Source: Sweltsa coloradensis | Taxonomy: Eukaryota > Arthropoda > Insecta > Plecoptera > Chloroperlidae | Assembly (NCBI GenBank): GCA_024449915.1 | Contig: JAMZAV010011000.1 | Span: forward strand, 1 to 64,000 | Direction: 5' to 3' | DNA: 64,000 nucleotides | Part shown: positions 10,778 to 20,296 of the stretch, piece by piece | Layout: every line of letters starts with the position of its first letter | Numbering within the stretch: the first letter of the stretch is position 1 | The notes under the pieces: model-generated | What the model saw: the letters and a program-made list of their open reading frames with translations, nothing else | The model's database searches: none | What the model was told of the DNA's origin: nothing | Position numbers and translations under genes: made by a program

Positions 10778-10985
10778 TTACACTATCTTTCTAATCTCAT
10801 ATCCAGCGATATACGTCAGAGTGTTTTCAGCAAATAGCGATAGCCGAGGGATACCAGGAATAGGTTCGTAGCAGCTGAGGTCACTTGGAATGAGAGGTAT
10901 CGGGTGCTCTTCATCATCCTCAACCCTGGTTTGGAAATCACAAACGAGATTGGTTTCATATTGAGGAACACAATTTCCACTTCCT
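10778..10985 (-). pseudogene. Possible P-element/THAP9-like transposase terminal exon
   Basis: A consensus acceptor (polypyrimidine then TTTTAG) ends at about 10986. The exon then reads GNCVPQYETNLVCDFQ, and near the end ENTLTYIAGYEIRKI before a stop at 10778. The '(L)xYIAGYxxRK' phrase recalls P-element/THAP9-type transposases, but that is one short motif and the zinc-binding cysteines expected after it are missing. Alternatively it is the last exon of an unrelated gene. Confidence 0.3.
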
Positions 10986-10999
10986 AAAAAAAACAAATA

Positions 11000-11260
11000 A
11001 TAAGCTTTGCGAAATAAAAGACGATGTAACACCTTGGATCTCTTCAAGGCGCTCTTCTCGACGCGAAGAGGTTGTTCTGACCCGACCACGCATTGGACAC
11101 ACACATCTCACTCAAGGATACCTTTTAAGAGGTGAAGATCCACCCCCATGTGATCAGTGTAGATAGATTTTAACTGGTAAGCACATTTTAGTAGAATGTC
11201 CTCAACACATGAACGAGAGGAATGATTTTAAACTAAAACCTAATTTAGTAAAGTGCCAAA
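11000..11260 (+). pseudogene. Jockey-like LINE ORF2 C-terminal fragment
   Basis: The plus strand reads RIGHTHLTQGYLLRG, then PPPCDQC, a stop, and GKHILVECPQH. This is the characteristic C-terminal block of Jockey/I-group LINE ORF2 proteins (R-x-GH-x-x-L-T-H, C-x-x-C, H-I-L-x-EC). A closely similar but shorter piece recurs at about 39470-39555, so two copies of this family are present in the window. Confidence 0.7.
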
Positions 11261-11459
11261 GGCCTTGACTCGTAACATTGACATTGCTCCCAACATCAAC
11301 AGTTGATGTAGGCATAGGGGTTTCTTTTTCGTGGTCTTCCACGATGTCAATATCTGAAATACAAGGCTCGTCCTCCACCAACCAATAGACTAAAACTTTT
11401 TTTGGCATGATGCTGTAATTAATTAAATAAATTACAATAATAAACTGAATTATTAGCAA
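11202..11459 (-). other. Small unknown minus-strand ORF
   Basis: The frame contains MPKKVLVYWLVEDEPCISDI followed by an acidic stretch. The 'vlVyWlveDe' start recalls short N-termini of BEN-type proteins, but the match is too short to call. It partly overlaps the plus-strand LINE tail, so one of the two readings must be accidental. Confidence 0.15.
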
Positions 11460-11464
11460 TTGGG

Positions 11465-12120
11465 CTAACTAAACATTGATGAACTGTAGCCTACCTCAAG
11501 CAAAAGACCCTTGAATCGTGGGTCAATGAACACGGCAATAGTGTACAATTTATTTCCCTTTGACCTAGGGAAGCAAGCTTTTATCGCTTGGTCCAAAATG
11601 CCTGCAATGTGGTTAAGTAAGCTGCCGGGAGTACTCTTCTTTATTCCGGCGGATAACGTTTCTGTTATGCAATGGAGAATGGGGATGACCATGCTCAGTA
11701 TCGGAAACCGTTCCGAACACATTTCTAAGGTTGCATCACATAGAAGGGCTAGGATCTGTAATAGAAATTTAAATTTCGCATCGAAATTATAATTGTCTGC
11801 GGGTATGCTTTTTGATGGGCTCAATATTCTTTGCAGAGCCAAATTAAAAATAAATATTGTACCAACCTCAACCGAGTTTGAAGCTAATTTCCACTCGGAA
11901 CAGCTCAAGGTGTCAATATCACAATTTGAATCAGCTGCGAGCTCTGCAGACACTATAGTTCCCTTTGTTCAAGCAGTCTATTTAGCATTAGAAATTCAGA
12001 ATTACATCTGGTGTCGACACCTTGTTTCATCTCGTAGTGGGGTGCATTTAATTGTCTTTCGAGATGTGTGGCAACGTTTCATAATCACGTTGTTAATGTT
12101 GTCACTTTTCTTTCATGACT
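11465..12120 (-). pseudogene. hAT-family transposase fragment
   Basis: The minus frame at 11465-11953 reads SMVIPILHCI, then NKLYTIAVFIDPRFKGLLLE. The latter is the 'Y.iAt.LDPRFK' block that precedes the C-terminal dimerisation domain of hAT transposases. Upstream frames with stops (to about 12120) look like the preceding RW-x-S region. The catalytic Asp/Glu blocks and C-terminal dimerisation block are not found here. Confidence 0.65.
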
Positions 12121-13010
12121 AATGACTAGAAAGAAAGAAACATAAACAAACAGAAACGACAAGCAATTGCTGTAAAACTTGCGTAAACAATTACCCGACA
12201 GCCTCCTGCCAATGCGAGTTAGACTGCCGCCCGCTATCGATAGTTGCAATTGAACTCGAACAGTCGAACTGTGACTGCTCGATAACTCGATTAGTCAAAT
12301 TTTTGAATTAAGTAGTGGTGCGAGTTCTGTTCGTAAGGTTCGATTTTTGCAGACGGGTTTGGGTTCGGTTCGAAATCCGAAACCGGTTTGCACAGTCCTT
12401 CATTTTGATAATGAGGTTACAGTTGCCACCGAATGTCATGCACTGAAAAAAAATCGTGTGTCCACTGACAATTGTGTGACATGGTGACGGTGACGTTCCA
12501 GTGCACACTGACGTTGCACTCAGAGCGGTCCAAAGGAAAACGCCAATAGTGATCAGCAGTAATAAGTTTCTAAGGTTGCACAGTTAGAAATAGCAGTTAG
12601 ACGGCTGTGCATGTGCACCTTATGGCTCTAAATTCAAAAAGCAATAATTGCAAGTGATTTTGGAAAATGCTATGTAGTATTGCAGCCTTGCCCTCGTAGT
12701 AAGCTATCGTTTATTGGATGAGCGTAGCGAAGACTTCATTTTCACTGACCCCCTAAAACATTTCGCTCTTTTTTTTTGTCTGTTTGTTCGCTCTCTACCG
12801 ACAAACGGCATATGCGATCTTGATAAAAATTGGAAAGGACCTTCGAAATCTCTGAACTTAGTCCTGCCACGTTTTTGGGTAAAATCGAGGAAATGTCTCT
12901 CATGAATATCATACTTTTAATTATTTTTTCGATATTTGATGTGATATTTTCGTGACATTTGGGTCGATTCTGACCAAAAGGGTGGGGCTACAAGGTTTAT
13001 ATTTTACATG
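12120..13010. other. No recognisable gene
   Basis: 12190-12400 contains several TCGAT and GGTTCG phrases that may be an element end. Otherwise this is AT-rich non-coding DNA. Confidence 0.4.
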
Positions 13011-13014
13011 GGCA

Positions 13015-13782
13015 TTAAGAGCGTTCACCACCCCTTTTTTAGGCAATTTTCTGTTTGCTCGGCTGAATAACATCACAGTTGTTAGAAATTTTGAATATAT
13101 CTCAAGAAAGTTGAAATAAAGGTTTCTATAGTAACACATTCCTAAAATTTGTTTTGAAATAATTTATAAAAAATAAATTAGATTTCACAAATTTCAATTT
13201 TGTTAAAAAGTCCAAAATTGACTATATTCGTGAATTTTTTCTGGCTGATCAAGTCAAAATTTTGAAAATCTATGACTGTTGGAACGTCCATGTATGCTTT
13301 ATTATTATTATTATGTCTCTATTTGCAACAGGCAATGTAGCCCACTAGTGCAAATTTAATAGAGAAGGGAGGAGGGGAAACCCGGTACCGGCACATAGCC
13401 TACTCCTACCGAAAAGTACCAAGGGGACCAACGGCTTTACGTCCCATCCGAAAGGACGGTGTAACTTCTGACAGTCATATAGGTTCCTCCACTAACCCGG
13501 ACTGCCGAGCAGACGGCGCCAAGGAGAACGAAGCTGTCACACAAGCTTACGAACCCTAGTCTGCTCTAGCCAGCGATATACGTGTGTTTCAGGGCAGAGC
13601 GGCGACCCACTCAACCCCTGACCACGCCCGATGTTGCTTAACTTCAGTGTTCGAGTGGGAACTGGTTAAACGACCGCGGCTAAATCGCTTGACAAGTTTG
13701 CAAAATTGTATATACGTAGGATGCTTTTTGGCCGAGCAAACCGCTATTTACTAACTATCAAAAGGGTGGTGAACCCTCTTAA
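13015..13782. mobile_element. TTAA-flanked MITE candidate (piggyBac-like target)
   Basis: The left end reads TTAAGAGCGTTCACCACCCC at 13015. The right end, read inverted from 13782, gives TTAAGAGGGTTCACCACCCT. Both are followed by T-rich DNA and a shared TTTGCTCGGC block about 35 bp in. A TTAA on each side is the signature of piggyBac-type insertion. The element has no coding capacity; its centre is occupied by a 5S-derived SINE. The inner arms are diverged, so two head-to-head copies of one end remain an alternative. Confidence 0.45.
13330..13690 (-). repeat. 5S-rRNA-derived (SINE3-like) element
   Basis: On the minus strand, 13601-13668 reads GAAGTTAAGCAACATCGGGC followed by TGAGTGGGTCGCC. 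These correspond to box A, the intermediate element and box C of the 5S rRNA internal promoter (GAAGTTAAGCAACGTCGGGC...GGATGGGAGACCGCC). The terminal stems needed for a functional 5S rRNA are missing. A body of unrelated sequence continues to about 13330, so this is a 5S-derived SINE rather than a 5S gene. Confidence 0.6.
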
Positions 13783-13790
13783 GGTAATAG

Positions 13791-13835
13791 TGATTAGCCT
13801 AGTTGGATAAATATGAGACGTTAAGCAATATCCAA
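13791..13835 (+). repeat. R1 element, 3' end only
   Basis: Forty-five bases match the 3' end of the R1 family (ATAAATATGAGACGTTAAGC followed by AATATCCAA). It is an extreme 5' truncation, as produced by aborted target-primed reverse transcription. Confidence 0.7.
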
Positions 13836-13854
13836 ATTGAAGGTAATGGTGATT

Positions 13855-14100
13855 TGATTTTGGGGGGGGGGAAGTGATCCTGGGGTATATGGCCAGGGTG
13901 GTAGGGGGGAAGAGAAAAGTGTCAAGATCGTATGAGAACCGATCAAATTACCAAAAAGACCAGAAATTTTTATATATTTATTTTTTGAAAATTTTACCAA
14001 AAATTTGGTGGAGGGGAGAGGGGGGAAGGTGATGGTAGGGGTAATGATGGGGGTATGGGAGGAATGACTTTGAGGGGGTCGTAGGTGACAAAATGTCAAT
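13855..14100 (+). other. G-rich, G-quadruplex-prone stretch
   Basis: The plus strand carries many runs of three to ten G (13861-13870, 13882, 13897-13910, 14011-14026, 14037-14060, 14072-14080) with short spacers. Several G4-capable windows result. No gene is recognised here. Confidence 0.6.
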
Positions 14101-14217
14101 TCAGATAAAATCTAAACAAATGACCTAAAAGGTAGACTTTTTTTTAGGTACCTAGGTAAAGAAAACAAAGAACAACAATGACAATCTGAATTTGATAATG
14201 AGTACGCCTAGGCCTTA

Positions 14218-14486
14218 CCTGAAACGTATCCGTGATTGCAGGATATTGAGACATGAATAAAGACACCGATAACCCTAGCTGGGTATATTTCTATTTTCGA
14301 TCTGGCAAGGTGATGTTTAGAAGTTCATCCACCTCTAGAGAATTTGAATTTTCTGTCCATGTTGTAGCAAGCTTCTTTCTTGCTACTTCGAATTCGTCAG
14401 CGTCTTTTATCTGCAGTAAGTTCGCATCGATATGCATCATAATATGTCCTGTCCTACCATATACAGGAGTCGTCGGCGCAATTGTG
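14218..14486 (-). pseudogene. Exon-like coding remnant with consensus donor, unknown family
   Basis: Minus translation gives GRTGHIMMHIDANLLQIKD, then DEFEVARKKLATTWTENS, then NITLPDRK, a stop, and KYTQLGLSVSLFMSQYPAIT. It ends at TTTCAG followed by GTAAGG, an ideal splice donor at about 14217. The text is clearly protein-like. 'LPDRr.y' followed by '(Y/F)PA' recalls a group of uncharacterised animal proteins, which I cannot name. The single in-frame TAG suggests a dead copy. A Lys-rich ORF at 15343-15531 on the same strand could be an upstream exon. Confidence 0.4.
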
Positions 14487-14489
14487 GTA

Positions 14490-15560
14490 AACGGGCAATT
14501 CTAACTGAACATTTCCCAAGGTTTTCTCAGGTCAAGCAAGACTAATGACAATGTTGAATTATAATAGATGGCCTCAAGACATTCTTTATCAATTATCCAT
14601 ATCAAAGTACGACCTATACACTGATATACAATGTAGGTGCCCGCTAGGGCACAGCAGCTAAGCACAGTAGGCCTATATCAGGTGTAATATTCAATTTTGA
14701 GTTATTTTTTATATTTGGTTCAGGACACTGTATCTGTCTTCCACCTAAGTAAAAAGGCAATTTAATTTCTGGAAAAATATCCTGAAAACCTCCGAAGCAA
14801 AAAAAATATTTTTCTCACCCTACAAAAAAAAAACATCAAAAGTTTTTTCAGAAAATAAATTTTCTTTAGCCCTATACCTTGGTGGAAGGATAGCAAAGGT
14901 ATCCTGAAACAACAGTATAAAATGTGCCTCAAAATTTAATTTTACAGTTAAATTAAAGTCCCCCGCTGAAAATCAGTAATGTAACTAAGTGGGTGGACTT
15001 TAAATACAAAATTATTTCTTTCTTTTCATCACTTTTTTAATTTAATGGCTGATTTTGAGGTTATATTTTCCCCAACAAATTTTAAAAACACATTTTGCTC
15101 TTGTATTTAAACTCTTATTTCATTTTGAAAACATATCATCCCTATTCTTCACTTTTAATGTCTTGGTCCAACAGTCCAATATCATTATTAAGGGGGATTT
15201 AGGTAGGTACGTGACAACACATGCCAATTTTGGTTGGGATACAAACATCCCTTAGATTAAAAAAGGGGTTTATTTTTGCTCCAAATCACCCAACCCAAAT
15301 CAAAATGCTCAAATCTACTAGTTACTAGTTTTAATAAAGCATTTACCATTGTGTATTCTTCTTGAATTGAAGATTTTTTTCGTTTACATTTGCGCATGTT
15401 GAGTTGATCATCAACCCTTTTCTTGTTTTTTTTTGTGCTTGTTCAGTTGCTTGTTCATTGGTTCCACTTGTAGGGGTTTGTAGGCCTATATCGGTTAGCT
15501 TCTTTTTAGCCGATTTTTTTTTAAGTATCACTTCCTAATCGTCTATTTTAGGGAACGCTC
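14490..15560. other. AT-rich stretch, one Lys-rich ORF
   Basis: Apart from a 62-codon lysine-rich minus frame (15343-15531, MILKKKSAKKKLTDIGLQTP and onward) I see no coding, repeat or RNA signal. Confidence 0.4.
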
Positions 15561-15579
15561 TGATTTAAATTTCGTTCTC

Positions 15580-15922
15580 TTCAAATTCCAACTCGACACC
15601 TTCTCGCGGTTTGGCCCGTGAATAGGGGAGTTTCACTCCCTGAAACTAATGGCGAGCTCTGGGTCGTAGTCGGGGAACCCCTTCCCTTTGACTACCTCCC
15701 CGACGGCGACGACAAAGACAACACGGACGGATGATGACACAGACGGAGACGACCACGACGTGGGGGAACCCCTGCCCTACCCATATGCTTGTGGCTGGTT
15801 CTGACCAGCACAGGCCTGTCCACCCCTTGTCCCCCCGCGTCATCCCTTACGTCCCTCCCTTCGTCTCGATTAGCCAAGTTGCATAAATATGAGACGTAAA
15901 GCAATATCCAATCCAAATCCAA
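15580..15922 (+). repeat. R1 retroelement, near full length
   Basis: R1 is a family of about 340 bp. The 5' part reads AAATTCCAACTCGCAACCTT then GTTTGGCCCGTGATTAGGGG. The middle is GAC/ACG-rich (CCCCGACGGCGACGAC). A hairpin follows (GCTGGT TCTG ACCAGC), and the 3' end reads ATAAATATGAGACGTTAAGC, AATATCCAATC, with an (AATC)n tail. It has no coding frame. Tail, 5' truncations and target duplications in other copies show it moves by LINE-type retrotransposition. It is a SINE, or the 3' end of a LINE not present here. No clear tRNA or 5S head is visible. Confidence 0.75.
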
Positions 15923-16262
15923 TCAGTGACATCCACGGCTGTTCTCGATGTTCCATCGAAGGCTGCTAAACTGATCATACACTTGCTCTGATGACAAGTT
16001 CACTTAACAAGCCGACTTAAGGCTCACGAAATTACGTGCTTCTGCTACTTCCAGAACTTTCAGTCTCGAGAGAGAGACGCCGACTAACTTCCGTTTCTTT
16101 GGTCAACTTTGACGTTATGCTTATTCATTTCTTTTAAACCTTAAGGGCCTCAATTCAATTTGAAATTCATATTTATATACCAACCATAAATTTTGATGGG
16201 CACTGATAACTTTACTGTTGTGTGCCCTAAAACCCCAATAACTATCTAACTAACTAACTAAG
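15923..16262 (+). repeat. LINE/SINE 3' segment with (AACT)n tail
   Basis: This block ends TGCCCTAAAACCCCAATAAC followed by (TAAC/AACT)n. That is a 3' tail type shared by many invertebrate LINEs and SINEs. A close copy lies at 44323-44660 as part of a segmental duplication, and an unrelated body with the same tail ends at about 37845. Confidence 0.6.
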
Positions 16263-16337
16263 GGTCCTCTTTCAATAAGTTTCACACACATTGTACGGTA
16301 TCACATAGTTTAAAAATGTGTATTGAACTTACAGTTT

Positions 16338-16843
16338 CTATGGAGATGCTCCGTCTTTGAGTCTCCTGGGATGAATTCTTTTCTCAGTCTGAACGAACTG
16401 CTTCAAAAGGTCATCTTGAGATTCCCCCTCCCCCTCCATTCCATCCACAGTTGAAAGTTTGTTGCAAACCCCCGTGAAAGATTCACTCGTCGCACTGAGG
16501 TTAATGTTGTCAAATAGACTAAAGTCATACATTAACTGCAATGGAACCAGAAGAAAGTTGCTTTTAAGTTAGTCTAAATTGCTTAATTCATGTTTACTTC
16601 AATTCCCTTTTTTGAGACAGGATTTATGTGGTGTAGGTAAGGCACAACTGGAGCAACCTCAGCTATAGGCCTAATGGTCTCACGTGGAGTTAGATCTTGG
16701 CCCATTACCACTGCATCATTGCCCAGGTCCACATGAGCAACAACTGGAAGACCTACGGGTTGATCTAAGCCTTGTTGTGATGGTGTGGGTAAGGCTATTT
16801 CTGGTGTGCTGCTGATTGGCAAAAGGATTGCCTCGCCAGCCAT
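16338..16843 (-). CDS. Two-exon 147-residue ORF, unknown function
   Basis: The first exon (16598-16843) opens with MAGEAILLPISSTPEIALPT and ends at GAA followed by GTAAAC. A 62-bp intron ends in TTCCATTGCAG. The second exon (from 16535) continues in the same phase with MYDFSLFDNINLSATSES and ends at a TAG at 16338. The intron phase matches on both sides, which supports real splicing. A second perfect donor, GTAAGT, lies 5 bases after the stop, so the ancestral gene may have had a third exon. I recognise no domain. A degenerate copy is at 44720-45260. It lies next to, and may belong to, the pogo-like element on the same strand. Confidence 0.4.
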
Positions 16844-16867
16844 TTTAACTGAAGACGTGTGGTTTTT

Positions 16868-17800
16868 TAGTCTTGATTAAAAAAATGTCTTTTTCCGACA
16901 GGTCCAATCAGGTCATTGATAAGTGATTTGTCAAATCAAAAATATGTAAGTATTTATTTAAAAAAACACGTCGTAATAATGTGACAGTTCGTAGCCTATC
17001 ATAACCTTGGTAAAAATTCCGACGTGTGTCGAGTAAACAAGTTATAAAACAATAAAGGTAGGGGCTCTAGGCAAAATCATATGGTATATACTACTACTTT
17101 TGTGTATACCTTTGTACACGATCATGGTCGGCGCTATTGTTCCCGCCGCAGAAAACGTACACAATACGATAATTTGTTCTTTTTCCTTTTTCCTTAGCAA
17201 GGGGGGCCATCAAATTCCAACTCGCAACCTTCTCGTGGTTTGGCCCGTGATTAGGGGAGCTTTTCTCCCTGAAACTAATGGCGAGCCCAGGGTCGTCGTC
17301 GGGGACTTTCCCCTTCCCGTTGACTACCTCCCCGACAAAAAAAATGTCTTTTTCCGACAGGTCCAATTAGGTCATTGATAAGTGATTTGTCAAATCAAAA
17401 ATATGTAAGTATTTATTTTTAAAAAACGCGTCGTAATAATGTGACAGTTCGTAGCCTATCATAACCTTGGTAAAAATTCCGACGTGTGTCGAGTAAACAA
17501 GTTATAAAACAATAAAGGTAAGGGCTCTAGGCAAAATCATTTGGTATATACTACTACTTTTGTGTATATCTTTGTACACGATCATGGTCGGCGCTATTGT
17601 TCCCGCCGCAGAAAACGTACACAATACGATAATTTGTTCCTTTTCCCTTTTCCTTAGCAAGGGGAGGCATCAAATTCCAACTCGCAACCTTCTCGTGGTT
17701 TGGCCCGTGATTAGGGAGCTTTTCTCCGTGAAACTAATGGCGAGCCCAGGGTCGTCGTCAGGGACTTTCCCCTTCCCATTGACTACCTCCGCGACGGCGA
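16868..17800. repeat. Tandem duplication of about 467 bp inside the pogo-like segment
   Basis: The block beginning AAAAAATGTCTTTTTCCGAC at about 16881 recurs from about 17340. It runs through GGTAGGGGCTCTAGGCAAAA and the start of the R1 insertion, so the first copy of R1 is cut at 17336 and the second is complete. The same arrangement is kept at 45293-46200. Confidence 0.75.
17204..17336 (+). repeat. R1 element, 5' part only
   Basis: The 5' 130 bases of R1 end abruptly at CCTCCCCGAC, where the tandem duplication junction begins. Confidence 0.75.
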
Positions 17801-18007
17801 CGACAATGACAACACGGACGGATGATGACACAGACGGAGACGACAACGACGTGGGGGAAACCCTGCCCTCCCCATACGCATGTGGCTGGTTCTAACCAGC
17901 ACAGGCCTGTCCACCCCTTGTCCTCCCGCGTCTCCCCTTACGTCCCTCCCTTCGTCTCGATTAGCCAAGTTGCATAAATATGAGACGTTAAGCAATATCC
18001 AATCTTT
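17664..18007 (+). repeat. R1 element inserted in the pogo-like ORF, with target duplication
   Basis: A full-length R1 is flanked by GCAAGGG on both sides (17657-17663 and 18008-18014). Removing it joins the two halves of the pogo-like reading frame (ALAK then REKEQII). The duplication defines R1's 5' boundary as a G-run followed by CATCAAATTCC. Confidence 0.8.
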
Positions 18008-18657
18008 GCAAGGGCAATAGCTAAGAGAGTACGTTTTCCCATGCTGAGGAAGCGGCCAGAGTTGGTGTGGAACAGCACACCGACTCATCCGTATTAAACA
18101 TTCTCTCCGGTTGCTCTAGGATAGCCGACTGACCAATTTCAGAGAGGTAGTTCTTCAGGCCCAAGAACCACCTCTCTCGACTCTCTTTCGAGACAGCAGC
18201 CCTCCCCTTACTTACGCTTTCGGCAACCTTTTTCCGAATCTGTGGGTTACGTTTAAGGAACCCTTTCTTCCAAGATTTACCGCGGCTTCCCTCGGTAAAT
18301 GGAGTCTTTCTGTGATCCGATTCTACAATCTCCTGAACCGAATTGCAGAGATCCTCTAGTTTAATAGGGAAGCCCCGGCTCGCCATTTGATCGATGTATT
18401 TAATAAGAAGTTGTTCCTCATCTTACTTGAAAACTGGATCATTCCCCAGCTTCCAGCCAATGGCTGATCTTAAATGTTTCTTATCTGAGAATGTAGATGT
18501 TGGAATGCCATTGAGCTAGCATGCCTTTGCCTTAGACATGCCAGACTCTATGGCTGCATAAACTTTCAGGAATCTTTCGGGGGAATGGGTTTTTCTGCTT
18601 CTTTTGGGTGGCATAGTGGTCGCTGGTGAGGGTCGAGACATAACATAACTTTCCAGC

Positions 18658-18835
18658 AGAAAGTGCTTCCTGCATTCCTGCAAAAAAGCATATTCTTCTC
18701 CAGATAGGGAGCATTTTACCTCCATGATACCGTCACTATCTATGACGCCCTTCCTGCATTCCTGCAAAAAAGCATATTCTTCTCCAGACAGGGAGCATTT
18801 TACCTCCATGAGACCGTCACTATCTATGGCGCCAT
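18658..18835 (-). repeat. 84-bp tandem duplication in the pogo-like leader
   Basis: The coding-like phrase MEVKCSLSGEEYAFLQECRK occurs twice head to tail here and again twice at 47095-47260, but only once in copy B at about 21440-21510. It is therefore a derived marker shared by segments A and C. Confidence 0.75.
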
Positions 18836-19059
18836 CTGAAATATTAAGAGATAAATACACACGCGCATCATAATAATACACCATCGATTTCTTAAAAAAA
18901 ATCGCAAAGAAAAGGTATGCATCCCATTTCAAACTAGGGCCCCCACGATTTTAAAAACGTTACATCAATTTTCTGATTCCCCCTCCTCATGTCATATGAC
19001 GACGTGAACTTTTAACAATTTTAATAATTATTTGTCTTACTTACATATTATTTGAGAGC

Positions 19060-20090
19060 AAAGATGTTCACTATATATATTGATTATAGCAATTGTCGTA
19101 AAAGTTTGCCCCGACTGGGAATGAGTAATGAGTCTCATACGCGCCTCCCTTACTAAGGATTCCATAAAAAAGTGACGATTGTACCAAGACAAAGTAGACA
19201 TTTCTCAGGAGAACTTTTGAAAGTACGTTTCTTAACGTATAAAGAAATATAAACACAATTTCTTAACCTGGTCGTAATCCACTTGAGATGTTGGTCAATT
19301 ATTATTTATTACTCCTAAATATTTAATATTTTCTACCTTTTTTATTACATAGTAATCACAGGTTGTGGTATTGCTTTGATTGACACAGTGGGTTGAGTGA
19401 AGCTGGATGTTGTTTTGGGCGGGCTGGTTGGAAAAAAGTAGCTGAAAAGGTGATAAATTCTGTTTTGTTCAAATTGAGCGTGAGGATGTTGTCCAACCAT
19501 TGCCTAGCATAGAGGTCCTAATACAGTGCCCTGGGGTACTCCGTATTCAATTTTTCTAGGCTTACTGCGATATCCATTTAGGTTCACCATTTGTTCACGA
19601 TTAGACATGTAACTCTTGATAAGATTGTTCGCCACACCACGAATCCCATATTTGTTTAACTTGTTTATCAAAATTTCATGTGAGACTGTGTCAAATTCTT
19701 TGGCTAAATCTAAAAATATGGCAAGTGGTTTTTCCTTCGAATCTAAAGCAGTATGTATTTCTGTGGTTAGTTTTCCAGATCCAGATTATACTCCAAAGCT
19801 TTCCTTCCACCAAAAGTCTTGTTTTTTGCTGATTTCCCAGGATCTTTGGCAACAAACTAGCAGACACATGAACAAAAGCAGCATGTGAATACTCTACTAT
19901 AGATTGCCAATTCGTTGTACCTTCAGATTTGCAAGCATTTTTTAAACAAAAGATTATTTGAACAATAGTAAATTAATTGGGATACCAAATTGACCTGCGC
20001 GTTCACATTGATTTAAACTTTGATATCCGGTATGCAAATTTTAGGTAAAAAAAATCTGTACACTTGGTATAATTCCCGAAGTTTACCAAA
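19060..20090 (-). pseudogene. LINE RT copy A lacking the YADD block
   Basis: Leftward reading gives LTTEIHTALDSKEKPLAIFL, DLAKEFDTVSHEILINKL, YGIRGVANNLIKSYMSNR and GVPQGTVLGPL at about 19520. The frame then jumps directly to RQWLDNILTLNLNKTEFITF. The expected FADDT/YADDT catalytic block, roughly 60 residues, is absent. The C-terminal part reads VENIKYLGVI and VLVQSSLFYGILSKGGA at 19071-19300. The enzyme cannot function. Copies B and D carry the same deletion, so they descend from one deleted parent. Confidence 0.75.
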
Positions 20091-20296
20091 ATGGAGTTAA
20101 TTTAGGCGATTTCACTAATTTTTAATTACAAATCAATGAATTAAAAAGGAATTGTGTACTGGAAGCCCTATAAAATTCCATTTGAGAAAAATAAAAACTA
20201 AGGGCTTGGCAAAATCTTTTGGGTATTACTATATTTTGTGATCCTTTGTACACTGGTCGGCGCTTTGTTCCCGCGCAGAAAACGTACACAATACGG

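Larger units (their letters stand above)
17090..18640 (-). pseudogene. Pogo-like transposase copy A, interrupted by R1
   Basis: Reading leftward: MPPKRSRKTHSPERFLKVYA (18500-18620, N-terminal HTH), a shared stop, MASRGFPIKLEDLCNSVQEI (18386), KSWKKGFLKRNPQIRKK (the CENP-B-type HTH block), and MFNTDESVCCSTP, the first catalytic Asp block. R1 then interrupts at 17664-18007. Beyond it the frame resumes as KREKEQIIVLCTFSAAGTIA, the typical strand after the first Asp of pogo/Tigger transposases. The second Asp block (DNH) and the third are missing, and the tail breaks off after MIVYKDIHKSSSIYHM. The copy is dead. Confidence 0.7.
15926..20170. repeat. Segmental duplication block A
   Basis: Bases 15926-19070 match block C (44323-47490). 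Bases 17540-20170 match block B (20202-22865), including the pogo-like copy, R1 and the deleted LINE. The matches run across unrelated elements in the same order and orientation, so these are duplications of a composite segment rather than separate insertions. Confidence 0.8.

Noticed and set aside
13601..13668. Functional 5S rRNA gene
   Set aside because: Only the internal promoter region is conserved. The terminal helix strands and the T-run terminator are absent.
15646..15922. Minus-strand ORFs of 65-76 codons inside R1 copies
   Set aside because: They recur in every R1 copy in several overlapping frames, contain Arg/Ser-rich text from the GAC-repeat region, and are broken differently in each copy. 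R1 appears non-coding.
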